Positions 1 through 11,201 of a stretch of 64,000 nt of DNA are shown here, piece after piece. A program made the translations under genes and the position numbers. The stretch is taken from positions 248,001 through 312,000 of the forward strand of contig CAJQUW010001733.1 of the NCBI GenBank assembly GCA_907163375.1. Direction: 5' to 3'. The notes beneath the pieces were generated by a model. It did not search any database and was not told the DNA's origin. It saw nothing but the letters and a program-made list of their open reading frames with translations. Every line of letters begins with the position of its first letter. Position 1 is the first letter of the stretch. The DNA comes from Prostheceraeus crozeri (taxonomy: Eukaryota > Platyhelminthes > Polycladida > Euryleptidae).

Positions 1-111
1 GTTTTGTTTCTTTTGACATTTACTGACCATTCTTACGAGACTAAAGTGCTTGTTCAATACTGATTTGTGTGAATATGTAATGATGACAATCGGACCATAG
101 AGTAGGTACAT

Positions 112-919
112 TAGGTAGAGTGGCAACTCCGCATTTATTAAATTCCGAATGTGTATACACTTTCGATTTTATTAAATGAACTCAAGGGAGACATAGTTGG
201 TGATTGTTGCCAAATGTGAGATATGCAAATTTTTGCAGTTTTGAAGATATTGCAACGGAATTGAATGATCATGATTGTAATGCAGAAGGAATGATGGTGT
301 TTTACAGATTCTCAGTGTCATGACAGCCTTGGAGCGGTAGTGTCAGTCAAATTAGCAACTTGATGGGTTCCTATTACTTTCATGCTCAACCTCAAGAGTA
401 TTTTCTTAAGCTTGATCATATCACAGGCAAACTGAAACTGGCAGAGCAAAATCACATAATCAAAGACAATGATTTCAATTAACTTTGAAATATGCAAATG
501 CGTCCACATCATTATTCAGATTCAAGAAATGAAACATGAATTTAGTGAATCATAAAATCATGCCGGTGAAAATTAAAATTTGAAATTTTAGCCAAGAAAG
601 CACGAATAATATCGCGAATTTTTCATGAAGACTTCTATCGTAATGCTGCTCATACGATTCCCATGCAAACTAGCTTAATTCCCGCTTTGCTAGGATGCTT
701 ATTAGCAAATATTCATTCCTTTTGATATCCAACTTGTTTCATACTACTTATATAGGAGAGTCATCTCGGTAGTATATGAATTGGCAAATTTTTGTCTTTT
801 TTAAAACTGTTCAAATACTTTTTTAGACCACGTGAACGTTATCTCCGTAAGAAACTGAATCTTTTGATATAAAAATTTTCACCGTATACAGATACTTTCT
901 TGAGTCGACACTCTACCTA
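112..919. mobile_element. 0.8-kb TIR element, copy A (non-autonomous)
   Basis: The left end TAGGTAGAGTG is matched by the inverted CACTCTACCTA at the right end; similarity continues for about 20 bp inward (GGCAACTC against GTCGACTC). The whole interval is present again in reverse orientation at 7699-8524, and part of it at 23848-24118. Both full copies are flanked by TA, which would fit a Tc1/mariner-type TA duplication, though I cannot prove family membership. Similarity between copies A and B also includes the flanking word CATAGAGTA left of the TIR, so the true boundary may be some 17 bp further out. No open frame of useful length lies inside, so this reads as a MITE-like element moved by a transposase encoded elsewhere. 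Confidence 0.7.
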
Positions 920-1300
920 TATATCCCTATTCAATAAATCGGACTTTTTTTGCAGATTTGATTGGGCGGTCAGTTCTGCTATACAACATTGAAAATCTGT
1001 TAATTTTTATACAAACAATTATTATATATAAACAAATTTATGAAATGATCCTCAAATAATTGAAGCATTTCTTGATGCATCCAGTAATGCTATTTTGCTG
1101 CTGCATTTTCAGATCATGAGCATTCCAAGCGCATAGATTTGTCTCCTGGAGCATAATGTAGATATCCTATCGCTTTGTTTCACCTGTAAAGCAGATTATT
1201 GCCCGCGCGGGAATCAATATTTACTCCAATGCACGTGAAGGAGCATGATCTACGGACATTATGGGCGAGTTGTGTTACATCTGAGATACACATTCTACTG

Positions 1301-1537
1301 ATATACAATTCTACTGATATCGGTCATATAAATATATATGATTAATAATTAATTAGATCAAGGCGCATAGTGACATAGAGATTAGAAGATAGGGAATTCT
1401 ATGGCTTCTGGAAGGCAAGAAAATGTAGAAATCTGAAGCCGCAATTTTCTTGCCTAACAGAGATTTTCTTGTCACTATGCGCCTTGATCTAATTAATCAT
1501 ATATATTTATATGACCGATATCAGTAGAATTGTATAT
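1301..1537. repeat. Inverted repeat / small foldback (70-75 bp arms)
   Basis: The left arm (1301-1374) and right arm (1471-1537) are reverse complements with only small indels; both contain the word CTACTGATATCGGTCATATA and the word AAGGCGCATAGTGACA. The central spacer is about 95 bp. It looks like a short foldback MITE and would form a strong hairpin if transcribed. The word GATATCGGTCATATAAAT recurs at 1759-1777 beside the next hairpin. No coding content is seen. Confidence 0.8.
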
Positions 1538-1780
1538 ATCTAACGATAGAATATAATCGCTTATTCTACTAGTAGATCATCGTTTATTCTACTGGGTACA
1601 TAGATCCATTGTAAAATATTGAAAACTATGATAAATTAGTAAACTGAACAAATTTTAATAATTTATCAACAATAAGTATCATGCCATGATGAGTCATGTC
1701 ACATTGTCTCGGATTCCGAAGATAAACGCTTGAGTTTTATGAATTTCTATTCCCTTTAAGATATCGGTCATATAAATTAG

Positions 1781-1930
1781 AATATCACACTGATTTCCGA
1801 AGATAGACGCTGCTTGAAAATCTACTCGTATCATAAGCTATCTATTCTCCTCGCCTCCGGCTCGGAGAATAGATAGCTTATGATACTCGTAGATTCTCAG
1901 CGTTTATCTACTGGAATCAGTATGATATCC
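1781..1930. repeat. Inverted repeat hairpin (about 70 bp arms)
   Basis: The arms are 1781-1850 and 1864-1930 around a 13-bp loop. The inner 28 bp of each arm, around TCATAAGCTATCTATTCTCC, are perfectly complementary; the outer part (ATATCACACTGATTTCC against its complement) has a few mismatches. A small palindromic element or foldback. It shares a flanking word with the hairpin at 1301-1537, so the two may be related insertions. Confidence 0.8.
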
Positions 1931-2300
1931 TATACGCATTGAAATTTCATCCTGCCTGCCTCAGACATCAAGATAAATTTTCCTGACGGCTGGCGACTGG
2001 AAAAATATAGCACGAGGTTAGAAGATAAGATATCTACAATATTGATCAGGCTAAATTTCTATTCAAATACCCTTGATCATCATAGCACGTCGTCAAATAA
2101 AATTCTCTACACAACTCGTTCATGAGATTGCTTCATCATAGCATTCCAACTCGTTGGATTTAAATGGTCCTCACTCTACGGGCCCGGGCATTTAAGATAT
2201 CTAACTCGTGAAATGCAATAATGAAGCAATCATGCACTAGTTGCGTAAATAACTATTCTGTGAAAGCAATTTAATTTAGGCCTACCACTTTCAACTCTTT

Positions 2301-2684
2301 ATGAAACGATCATTCTCTAACTGTTCATCTAAAGCGATCCACTATTTGATTAGACAAACATTTCCGATTCAACGAGTTTGTGATCATTCTTCTGAAATCA
2401 AAAAGGAAGAAATCATCAGTGTTTTCGGAAAAGTTTGCGCTTATTGTCTAGATTTTGATGCTCTTAATAATGCTCGCCACGCCGTCATGGAAACTTGTGG
2501 ACCGGATCGCTAATGCGCTGCAGATCAGAGTGTAAATGTGAACGAAATAACCGCTGTTCCGATGAACAAATTGAAGAAATTGAAAGAATCCAGGGAGCGG
2601 AAGAAAACAAAGATGAAACAACTGCTTCACTGGAAAATCGTGCAACAAATTAGATCACTTAAAGTCCAGAGCGTGTATATCTAA
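2301..2684 (+). pseudogene. Possible decayed open frame, unrecognised
   Basis: A 70-codon frame from the ATG at 2301 ends at TAA 2511-2513, but the same frame stays open for a further 56 codons to TAA 2682-2684. The second part is strongly basic and charged (KLKKLKESRERKKTKMK). One in-frame stop therefore separates two parts of what may once have been a 126-residue frame. I recognise no domain; an exon or a transposon scrap are both possible. Evidence is compositional only. Confidence 0.2.
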
Positions 2685-3332
2685 AGTAATACTTAAAACA
2701 TAGATATCGATGCCCCAGTGCAGAGTAGGAAACGAAATACTTGCAAAAGGCTAGTCAACCCAACTTTGAAGGGGACGAAAATATATCAAAACTTGTAATC
2801 AATTTTATTTATATCCATTAACTAAATGAGAGCGCGGCATGAACTGTAACGAGAAGATAAGCGAACTTGTAAATGAAGAAAATCAAGAAACAAAACTAAG
2901 ATCGCTATGCACGGAGTCATCATGGAGGACCCATGTGGCTGCATAAAGCAAGGTTTCGGCTCCTTATCTTCAACCTGCACCACATGGCGGAACCAGGCCG
3001 ACCATAATGATTACTTGATTTCTCTCCGTCTTATTCGCAGTTTAAACAATCGTGCAGACATCATAACTAAGCCAATCCATTTCAAGCTGTTGCAGAATCT
3101 TGATGCACACAGAATGCAGCCCACTCTGATGTTTCAATGGAAAACAATGAGTCTATTATAATCATTCACCACATTCATTTATCGCGCATAAATTTATGTC
3201 AGGATCGCATAACGGCCACCAGGACGCAGTTGGCATTTATTTCATCGTAAAAGAACATTAACATAATTGCAATTGAATAAATAGTCACCTAAACGAATTG
3301 CTCCTGATCTTATTAATTCGCTCATTCAACTG
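2685..3332. other. Upstream flank of the SLC5 gene, no feature recognised
   Basis: AT-rich sequence with only short chance frames on both strands. It should contain the promoter and 5' UTR of the transporter gene that starts at 3333, but no convincing TATA box or splice signal could be picked out by eye. Confidence 0.5.
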
Positions 3333-5144
3333 ATGTGGCAAAAGTACAGCTCCATGTCCTTCTCTAATTCTAGCGCCGTTCAATATGTTCTGCACGCTTT
3401 CGGCATCGCTGATTACCTGGTTTTTGCTGGATCGTTATGCATTTCTGGAAGTGTTGGTATTTACTATTTCTACAAAGGACACCAAAACACAAGCGATTAT
3501 TTCTTCGGAGGTAGACAGCTAAGTCCAATCTCCGTCGGTATTTCAAATGGAGTCTCCTTTTTGTCAGCTATCGCACTCCTTGGTATTCCATCAGAATTGT
3601 ACATTAACGGAACACATAACTGTCTCAGCATAATCGCTGGAACAATCGGATTTTTGACTAGTGGTGCTTTGATAACAACAGTAATTTATCCATTAAATGT
3701 CACGAGTTTAAACCGATACTTTACCGATCGTTACAACTCGAAAACATTGAGTCTTTTTGCCAATATCATGGTTCTTCTGTGCATTGTTCACTACATGGGT
3801 GGCTGCATGTTGGGATCGGTTGTGGCCTTGAATAGTGCCACTGGAGGTCAAATAAGTGTTGTATTTGCTCTTGCTATTGCAGGAGCGGTTGGTACATTTT
3901 ATACATCGATAGGAGGCTTAAAGGCAGTTATATGGACAGACGTTATTCAATTTGTTTTCATGTTCGGGGTGGTGGTTGCAATCGTCGTCAAATCTATTGT
4001 GGATACACCAGGAGGAATGGCAACAATCGTGGCTATGAATCGCAAGTATGAGCGTGTGGAGCCAGTCAATTGGTCTCTTGATCCTACCATTCGACATACT
4101 GGATGGGGATTGATAGTTGGATTAGCGATATTTTCTATGATGATGCCGGTTCAACCTGCAAGCGTTCAAAGGCTGTGTTCCGTGAAATCACGGTCAAATT
4201 CGTACATGGTTGTGGTTGTGACAGCACTGATGATGCTGTTCTTCTTAGGTATTCCGACATGGATGGGCTTCAATATTTATGGATACTACGCGAGTCGCGG
4301 CTGTGACATATTTGCTGAAGGTTGGGTTGAAGCAACTGAAATCGTTGTCTATTTCGTTCGTGAGCGCCTGAGATATCCCGGATTCCAAGGATTCTTTGTT
4401 GCTGCTCTTTTTTCTGCCTCTCTCAGCTCTTTTTCATCAGGGCTCAGCGCTGCTTCAGTTATTCTATGGAAAGATATTATTACGCCCATGCTAAAAGTTG
4501 AGGTAACAGAACTGAAAGCAACTTTCATCTCAAAATTGCTGGTAATCATGTTTGGAACTATTAGTTTGATCTGGTGCTATGCTCTGTATTCTATCGGTGG
4601 ACTTATCATCCAGGTGACTCAATCAATTGATGCATCCATGTACGGAACGTATTTCAGTTTATTCATTTTTGCAATTGTCTTTCGTAATGGGACTTATAAA
4701 GGAGCTATAATAGGAACAGTGGCAAGCTTTTCAGTAACTCTCTGCTTGGGTATTGCCTCTCTGCTCAACGGGCAAGTGATGGTGACGAATTTAGCAACCA
4801 ATACAAGTAATTGCTTTATGAATCTGTCTGCATCTGCGAACGCATCGATTCCAAATCTCGAGAATAGCACTTTCCAGACAACGACTCCTACATCGAACTC
4901 CGCAGTAACGATCAGGAAAGGACTCATTGATTATATCTTATCCATCTCATACACGTGGATGTCATCAATTTGTTTTGGAGTCTTCCTACTGGTTGCACTC
5001 CTCGTGACTGCTTGCACTGATCCGATGCCAAAAGAAAAACTAAATCCTAAACATTTGTTTCCGGCATTTCGGCCGAAAGTTTGTGCAGAATCTGGAGATG
5101 ATGAATCATTGGATGAATTGAAAATCATGATTAGTGAAGACTGA
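3333..5144 (+). CDS. SLC5-family sodium-coupled solute transporter (monocarboxylate/multivitamin-type)
   Basis: The 603-residue product has the pattern of a sodium:solute symporter of the SLC5 family, nearest in feel to the SLC5A8/SLC5A12/SLC5A6 branch (about 600-640 residues), which moves monocarboxylates or vitamins into cells with Na+. About 13 hydrophobic segments can be traced. Diagnostic blocks are DYFFGGRQLSPISVGIS (55-71), IGGLKAVIWTDVIQ (193-206) and the TM8-like stretch FFVAALFSASLSSFSSG (354-370), the region that carries sodium-binding Ser/Thr residues in the family. A late loop (about 478-525) has four N-glycosylation sequons (Asn490, 497, 503, 511), so it should be extracellular. 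The C-terminus is acidic and cytosolic. The frame is one exon, unlike vertebrate homologues with many introns, so an intron-poor expanded lineage or a functional retrocopy is possible. The start could also be the ATG at 3354. The exact substrate cannot be told. Confidence 0.93.
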   Translation: MWQKYSSMSFSNSSAVQYVLHAFGIADYLVFAGSLCISGSVGIYYFYKGHQNTSDYFFGGRQLSPISVGISNGVSFLSAIALLGIPSELYINGTHNCLSIIAGTIGFLTSGALITTVIYPLNVTSLNRYFTDRYNSKTLSLFANIMVLLCIVHYMGGCMLGSVVALNSATGGQISVVFALAIAGAVGTFYTSIGGLKAVIWTDVIQFVFMFGVVVAIVVKSIVDTPGGMATIVAMNRKYERVEPVNWSLDPTIRHTGWGLIVGLAIFSMMMPVQPASVQRLCSVKSRSNSYMVVVVTALMMLFFLGIPTWMGFNIYGYYASRGCDIFAEGWVEATEIVVYFVRERLRYPGFQGFFVAALFSASLSSFSSGLSAASVILWKDIITPMLKVEVTELKATFISKLLVIMFGTISLIWCYALYSIGGLIIQVTQSIDASMYGTYFSLFIFAIVFRNGTYKGAIIGTVASFSVTLCLGIASLLNGQVMVTNLATNTSNCFMNLSASANASIPNLENSTFQTTTPTSNSAVTIRKGLIDYILSISYTWMSSICFGVFLLVALLVTACTDPMPKEKLNPKHLFPAFRPKVCAESGDDESLDELKIMISED

Positions 5145-5646
5145 ATGAGAAAAAGACAGATTAATTTATTTCAAAATGAAAATCAAAATCACAAAGTAAT
5201 AGAAGTTCCTTCCATCAAATCACGTAAATTATTAACAATCAATGTTGACAAAACAGCAAAACAGTTCTGCCGACGTTTTGTGCAACTTGCATCAACAAGA
5301 ATGTGACCGTTTCTTAAATGTGACGTTACATCGTGTAGAGGATTATCAGTTTCGTGACGTTTAACGTAACAATCTTCAAGGTATTTCAAGCGTCTTCTTA
5401 AGTTCTCGAAAGTATTGGCACACTTACACATGTAGGGACAGACAATCTTCTTTACGCGCTTAAAAATGTTGTGGATGATAAGCTTACAAAAATAGACAGT
5501 TCTCCAAAAAGTTTAGTAGCCTACAGTAGCACGCTTCGTACAACTTAAATGCAATCCATAGCTTGTCATGATTCAAAATAGTTCTCAAAACTCTGAGCAT
5601 GTACAAACGTCTACAGCAACATCAACAAAATGTGCATTCCTATGTA

Positions 5647-5652
5647 AATAAA
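5647..5652 (+). terminator. Candidate polyadenylation signal AATAAA
   Basis: The first good AATAAA found downstream of the transporter stop codon, about 500 bp after it. It would give a 3' UTR of ordinary length. AT-rich DNA yields such hexamers by chance, so this is only a candidate. Confidence 0.3.
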
Positions 5653-5773
5653 ATAATTAAATATTGAGTTGCAACCTCAGCTGAAAATAGATGGAAGAGA
5701 CCTGAATAGCTGCTATTTCATCCAATATCAGGAATCATCAGCAGGCCTAGTTCACATCTCTCAACATCGGAAC

Positions 5774-6346
5774 AACTCCCTATTTAAAGTTGCAGCCATA
5801 CTCGGAGTTAATTTGAGAGTTGCAATTAGCAAGTTGGTGAAATTTCGACAGGAATTCATTAAATATGAATGTGACTCAATATTTCATTTTTCATTGTGTT
5901 GTCGTTCATCTTCCAAAGATGACATTTTACTCAACGATGATGCCCGTCATTGATAAGGACTGTAGGCCTACTTCTATAGAGAAATAAACCACAGGAATAC
6001 AAGGGCAGAATAAACAGATGAAAATTCTGATATTAACAGCAGGTAAGAGGAGCCATCTTATCGTCGGCTCGATAAACAGAACGAAGAAATTCTCACCTGA
6101 ATACCTGCAGCTATTCAGGTCTGTTCTCATTTTTCAGCGGAGGATGCAACTCAACATTGAATTATTCTATTTACATTGTGTTTACAAAGGCAGCAATTAT
6201 TAACTATTTCAGGTGCACTAACTTAGGCGATTTGCCAGAAGGGTGTTTAAAATGATATTTAATGACTGCCCGTCGAAATTTCACTAACCTGCTAATTGCA
6301 AATCTCAAATTAACCCGGGAATGACTGCAACTATAAATAGGAAGTT
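5774..6346. repeat. Foldback element (about 98-bp imperfect arms)
   Basis: The arms 5774-5872 and 6249-6346 are imperfect reverse complements; matching words include CCTATTTA, GTTGCAATTAGCA against its complement, GTGAAATTTCGAC and CATTAAATAT. The spacer is about 375 bp. A separate complementary pair, ACCTGAATAGCTGC at 5699-5712 and its complement at 6109-6122, crosses the first pair. The structure fits an old foldback or MITE lying in the 3' flank of the SLC5 gene. The short frames inside it are not convincing genes. Confidence 0.6.
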
Positions 6347-6539
6347 TCTTCTGGGTCCGTCATTGCTTCAATGTTACCAATAACTTCTTTTTTAGTTTTT
6401 TTAACCTCAAAGCTTTGTTTTATAGTAATTCTACTTGTATATTGTCTACTGTTGTTCTACTAAATGTATTCTACTTATGTGTAATCATATCATTATTGAA
6501 TTTTGTATTTCTTGTATTTACCTTGCTTCGTATCAAGTG

Positions 6540-7050
6540 AGGAAGTGGATCTACATGCTGTATTGCTTAAAACAAGTCAATGCTCCAGCGAACACACTGT
6601 GGACTGTCTATTGCTTGATGCTTCGCTCCGTCGCCAGTTATGCCTACCCTGATGGTGTAATGTATCTAAATGTAGATTTGAAAAATTGTTGACCCTAAAA
6701 CGGCGGATTTTCAAACTGTTTTCCATTGGAGGCAGAGAAACATTCTCGGACTTTTGCAATGGATTAGCCAGTCGGCTTGCTGTTGAGGCTCTTGATCCGT
6801 TGCATACATTACATGTCATCTATGACTACAATTCATCGAGATATTCCCTTCGCCAAGGTCAGAGCCACAGGAAAGTAAAAACCAAAATGCGACGCTTACA
6901 AGACTCATTTGTAGGATTTGCATGATTCTTAGTGACTTTTGTTCTTATTATAGGTCCATATCATTATGTTTTGATCATCTTTCAATTGTCTTGCCACTTC
7001 TGAATTTCTATTTGAAGTGCTGAATAAAGCAACGATTATTATTGTTATCA
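6540..7050 (+). mobile_element. Non-LTR retrotransposon (LINE) 3' fragment
   Basis: Two overlapping frames (about 6540-6692 and 6686-6925) read like the C-terminal part of a LINE reverse transcriptase: a block LMLRSVASYAYPDGV resembling the family's thumb-region motif (roughly vrSvleYa.PvW), then LDPLHTLH, YSLR and a terminal block KTKMRRLQDSFVGFA. A change of frame lies near 6690. The 3' tail carries AATAAA followed by an ATT-rich run (ATTATTATTGTTATC, about 7033-7047), as in the LINE ends at 15.4 and 32.0 kb. It is 5'-truncated, without endonuclease or catalytic palm motifs. The clade is not certain; CR1/L2-like is the best guess. Confidence 0.6.
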
Positions 7051-7698
7051 ACCGTCCTTACTTAACTGGTATTATTTCTAATTTTTTCTGAGTCATCTTG
7101 CTCTTGATTCGGAGTCATTGTTATTTGCGGACATTTGCGTAGCCACAGCATTAAGCAGACCTTTCTCCTGTATCTATTGTGCTGCTGTTTGCGATTTCTA
7201 CAATGCCATTTTTATTGTCTTCAGTCTTGTGTCATGTCATTGCCAATCTGATAGGTGTGCAGCGTAGTGCCTCAATGAGAGCTGGCCGAAACATGTCGCG
7301 CGGTCAATATAAATGTAAACTTGTAATCATTGTCAAAATAGAGGAGGAAGGCAGTCCTGCATTGTCCTTCAATTTAGGTGAAGACTGAAATAATGAAATT
7401 TGCTGACAAGAAATTGGTCAGGCAAATGTTAAGAGAGAATTCACCTTTACTTTTCAAATTTTCCAAAGTCCGTTATTATTTTCATTTGATATTATGACAG
7501 AAAGCAGTAGAAAGACGATCTTAAGGCTTAAGGAAGCGGTGCACCGAAAATTGTAAAATTCTGCCCTGAAGCATTGATTAAAGAGTAGACGAAATGGAAT
7601 TTGTTTATCGGTCTAGATTTTCATGTGATAGTTAACTGTACTTCAGATTCTTCAAGGCAGGATTCTTATTTTTCATCACATATGCAAACATTCATGTG
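7051..7698. other. Intergenic stretch, nothing recognised
   Basis: AT-rich sequence between the LINE fragment and the 0.8-kb element copy B. One 69-codon frame (7179-7388) shows no domain and no support. I see no RNA gene or repeat in it. Confidence 0.5.
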
Positions 7699-8524
7699 TA
7701 GGTAAAGTGTCGACTCAAACAAGTATCTGGTATTGTATTATACGGTGAAAATTTTTATATGAAGAGATTCAGTTTTTTGCGGAGATTACGTTCCTGCGGT
7801 CCAAAAAATTATTTGTGCACTTTTGAAAAAAGTCAAAATTTTGACAATTTAAATACTACCGAGATGACTCCCCGTTGTAAGTAGTAGTATGAAGCAAGTT
7901 GGATATCAAAAGGAATGAATATTTGCTACTAAGTATCCCAACGAAGTGGAAATCAAGCTGATTATCAAGGGAATTTCATGCTCCGTATTATAATGGAAGT
8001 CTTCATGAAAAAGTCGCGATATTATTCGTGCTTTCTTGGCTGAAATTTCATGTCTTTAATTCAATTTTCACCGGCATGATATTATGATTCACTAAATTCA
8101 TGTTTCATTTCTAGAATCTGAATAGCGATGTGGACCCATTTACATCTTTCAAAGTTAATTGAAATCATTTTCCTTGATTATGTTATTTTGCTCTGACAGT
8201 GGCAGGTTGCCTGTGATATGATCACGTTTAAGAGAATAATCTTGAGGTTGAGCATGAAAGTAATAGGAACCCATCGAATTGATAATTTAGCAAACAGTAA
8301 ATCTCCAAGGCTATTCTGACATTGAGAATCTGTGAAATACCATTATTCCTTCTGCATTGCAATCATGATCAGTCAATTCCATTGTAATTTCTTCAAAACT
8401 GCATAAATGCACATATCCCACATTTGGAAACAATTCCGACTATATCACCTTTGAGTTCATTTAATAATATCGAAAGTGTCTACACATTGGGGATTTAATA
8501 AATGCGGAGTTACCACTCTACCTA
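7699..8524. mobile_element. 0.8-kb TIR element, copy B (inverted relative to copy A)
   Basis: It starts TAGGTAAAGTG and ends CACTCTACCTA. Read on the minus strand, it aligns with 112-919 along its whole length, for instance at GTTGGATATCAAAAGGAATGA, although single-base differences and small indels are frequent, so the two copies are old. TA flanks both ends. The element lies 30 bp left of the AGGTGACA-ended element at 8555. No transposase frame is present. Confidence 0.75.
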
Positions 8525-8964
8525 ATATATTTACTCTATGGGTGGGCCTTACACTAGGTGACATGCCACGCTCAATCACGTCTAATTCACGCGTAAACTA
8601 CGCGTAATCACACATGACCCTAAACATCCATGGCTATGCGGGATATTGCTGCAACATCTGTTATATAAGTTAGTATAGTTGGCAGTCCTGTTATATAGAC
8701 TTTGCGTCTCATGTGTCTGCATGTATCAGAGGCTAAACAATTTGATAGGACCTCAATTTCATGCTCAGGGAAGACAGAACATGCTTAGCGGTTCATCCGT
8801 GGTTCAAGCGGCAACGCAGACAACCGTAGACGACGCGCAAACTATAAACGCTCGCCCGCGTGTATTCATAAACATTCCCCATGTTTTAACAGCATCAGAT
8901 CAAGTGATTTCTGACTCTTAGTGCAGCGCGTATGTACGCGGGTAGAAGAATAGAATGTCCTTAA

Positions 8965-11201
8965 CCCTTTAAGCCCGGCCGACGAGCGGTGCTCGTCATT
9001 AGGGGTCCGGCAGACAAGCGTTGCTCGTAGCCACTGTGCGTTTAAGATACTGTTTAGAGAGATACCGGAATAGAAAGCAACTTTTCATTCATAGCCGGCT
9101 TGCTCGACTGAGGTGTCTTTGCGCACGCGTGACTCTGTGACGTCATGTCAATCGATGCAGCCGTCTTCATTCATCACGGGGAGAGTGAGCGATATTGTAA
9201 CAGACAGCCAACGCATCTGAATGATTCATTTGTCATCATGGCTACCGGTGCTCGGTCACGACGGGTGATAGTACCTGTTAGAAGATATGGATTTGACGAC
9301 AGCACAGATGACGATTTATCAGAGAATTCAGACGACGACTTCGCATCACTTGGATCTTCAGATAACTCTTCGTCAGAATCTTCTTCATGCACCGATAATG
9401 ATGAACCGCAGCCACAAGTTCGACGTGTTGCAAATCGTCCAAATGTGCGGCCATCTGTTGTGCAACGGCACCAATTGCAATATGCGAATTACAGTCAAAG
9501 TTCAGAATGGCAAGTAGCCATTTGTGGCAATGATACCAGGCCAAACGCTGTTCCTGATTACCAGCCTCCACGCAGTCCAGGGCTACAAGTACAAGTGCCG
9601 GACGAACCTGCTGACTTTGCGCTGATAATTCTTGATCAAGAATTGTTCGATCTACTAGCAGAGTGGACAAATAGTAGAGCCGCACAGAGAAACTACAGTT
9701 CTATCAACAAGTATGGGAGACGAAAGCACACTGTGCAGTGGCAAGACGTAACGGCTGACGACATGAAGAAATTCTTCGCGATGTTGCTAGTCATGGGATT
9801 AGTCAAAAAGCCCAGAGTAAGGGACTATTTTGCAGAAAGTGTATATTTGGACACTCCATTCTTTAGACGGACTGATACATTTTCAAGAGATAGATTCGCC
9901 CTGATTCTATCTAACCTGAGATTCGCTACTTATGATCCGCAAAGACTACCACAGCGATGGAGAAGATTGCGCCCATAATAGCTGCTCCGAAGTAAAGTCC
10001 AGAGTGTGTATCAAATTGAAGGTGAAGGAAGTATCGACGAGTTCTTACTTCTACACAAAGGCAACCTGTATTTCAAACAATACATACCCAAGAAGAGAGC
10101 GAGGTTTGGGATAAAAGGTCATTCATTGAATGAAGCAGATTCTGGATACACGTACGACATTGAAATGTATTACGGAGGTCAAGGAACGCAGTATTGATGC
10201 GAGCACATGAACACAGTACAGGAACTATCCCCATCAGAGAAAATTGTGGTCCATTTGCTGGACCGGAGCAATTTGCTGAATCGTGGCCTTCAGATCACTG
10301 CAGATAACTGGTATATGAGCTACCGACTTGCATCAAATCTCCTAGAAAAAAAACACAACCTGCCTTGGTACTGTAAGACCAACACTGGAGTCCCGGAAGA
10401 ACTGAGAAGCTTCACAATGCAACCGATAAGCTCTGAATTCGCCAGAAACGGAGACATACTCATCACAAAATTTCTTGATAAACGCGTTGTCTATGTTATC
10501 AGCTGTGTATGTCGCTGAAACCACTGCCAAAACTCGCATGACAAAGGAAAGAGTACAAGTGGAGTATCAGAAACCTTCTATGATTGATGTATACAATACA
10601 ACAATGAATGGTACGGATAGAACTGACCAAATGTTGTCAACCGTCAAAATCCACAGAAAAGTAATTCGTTTGGGTGAAAAAACTAGGATTGCATTTGCTA
10701 CAACGCTTCGGCATCGTAAATGGGTTTATTCTTGCGAAGAAATACATGTCAGATGCCATGCGCCATAAGAATCTAGCTGAATATCAACTTCTAGTGGTTG
10801 ATCGTCAACCAAGAAATCCACGACGATCGATAATTCAGCACTCTCTCAGAAAGATACCATCAACTGCTACGACACCGCGTCCTACAAGACCGTGTAGATG
10901 GTGTAGGCAACAAGCAGCTCCAGGAACAAGAGTAAGTGCTTCGGGGTATGGGTGTCCCAATAATCCAGGACTCCATATGGACGATTGTTTTGAAGCTTAT
11001 CATGCTAATCTCTGAGTCTTCAGATGTGTGAATTTTTGTAGTTTTGCATGTTTTGCTGTCAATAAGATGTGACTTTTGGATGGAAATAATCGTTTTCCCT
11101 TCCTTTGATAACTAAACTTGATTATTTTGATACTTGATACTTTTGCCAAATATAGCCGGAATAGAGAGCTGAAAATTTTCATATAGCCGGGCATAAAGGG
11201 T
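8965..11201 (+). mobile_element. piggyBac element 1 (2.24 kb, nested)
   Basis: TTAA lies at both borders (8961-8964 and 11202-11205), the duplication typical of piggyBac. The left end begins CCCTTTAAGCCCGGC; the right end, inverted, reads ACCCTTTATGCCCGGC, one base longer. The left end carries an imperfect palindrome around GACGAGCGGTGCTCGTC. The 2.2-kb length is normal for an autonomous piggyBac, but its transposase is broken (separate entry). The insertion is dated after the host element spread, because the copy at 24.2 kb is empty at the same position. Confidence 0.9.
9145..11015 (+). pseudogene. piggyBac transposase, decayed (element 1)
   Basis: The product was a DDD-type cut-and-paste transposase. 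The first frame (9145-9978; ATG at 9238 is another possible start) holds the acidic N-terminal region and the DDE_Tnp_1_7-like start (DTPFFRRTDTFSRDRFALIL). It breaks near 9950, where about 50 residues expected before the first catalytic Asp seem to be missing. A second frame holds the first Asp region (GSIDEFLLLHKGNLYF, then KKRARFGIKG), stops at 10195-10197, and resumes with the second Asp (ADNWYMSYRLASNLL). A further frame carries the third Asp region (MNGTDRTDQML, about 10603-10635). The last frame (10674-11015) ends in a Cys/His-rich tail (CRWC ... CPNN ... CFEAYH), the usual piggyBac C-terminal zinc-binding module. At least three frame breaks plus one stop make it inactive. Confidence 0.85.

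Noticed and set aside
5189-5431. 80-codon minus-strand frame just after the SLC5 gene
   Set aside because: No recognisable domain, and it overlaps the probable 3' UTR of the transporter gene. Length is not exceptional for this base composition.
8679-8921. An 80-codon frame repeated in both AGGTGACA elements, tempting as a small gene
   Set aside because: No known domain, no start context shared beyond the core, and the near identity of the DNA alone explains the shared frame. Kept as an observation on conservation, not as a CDS.
9174-9685. Minus-strand frames of 72 and 135 codons under the piggyBac 1 transposase
   Set aside because: They are shadows of the transposase coding sequence on the other strand, with low-complexity Ser/Asp composition mirrored.
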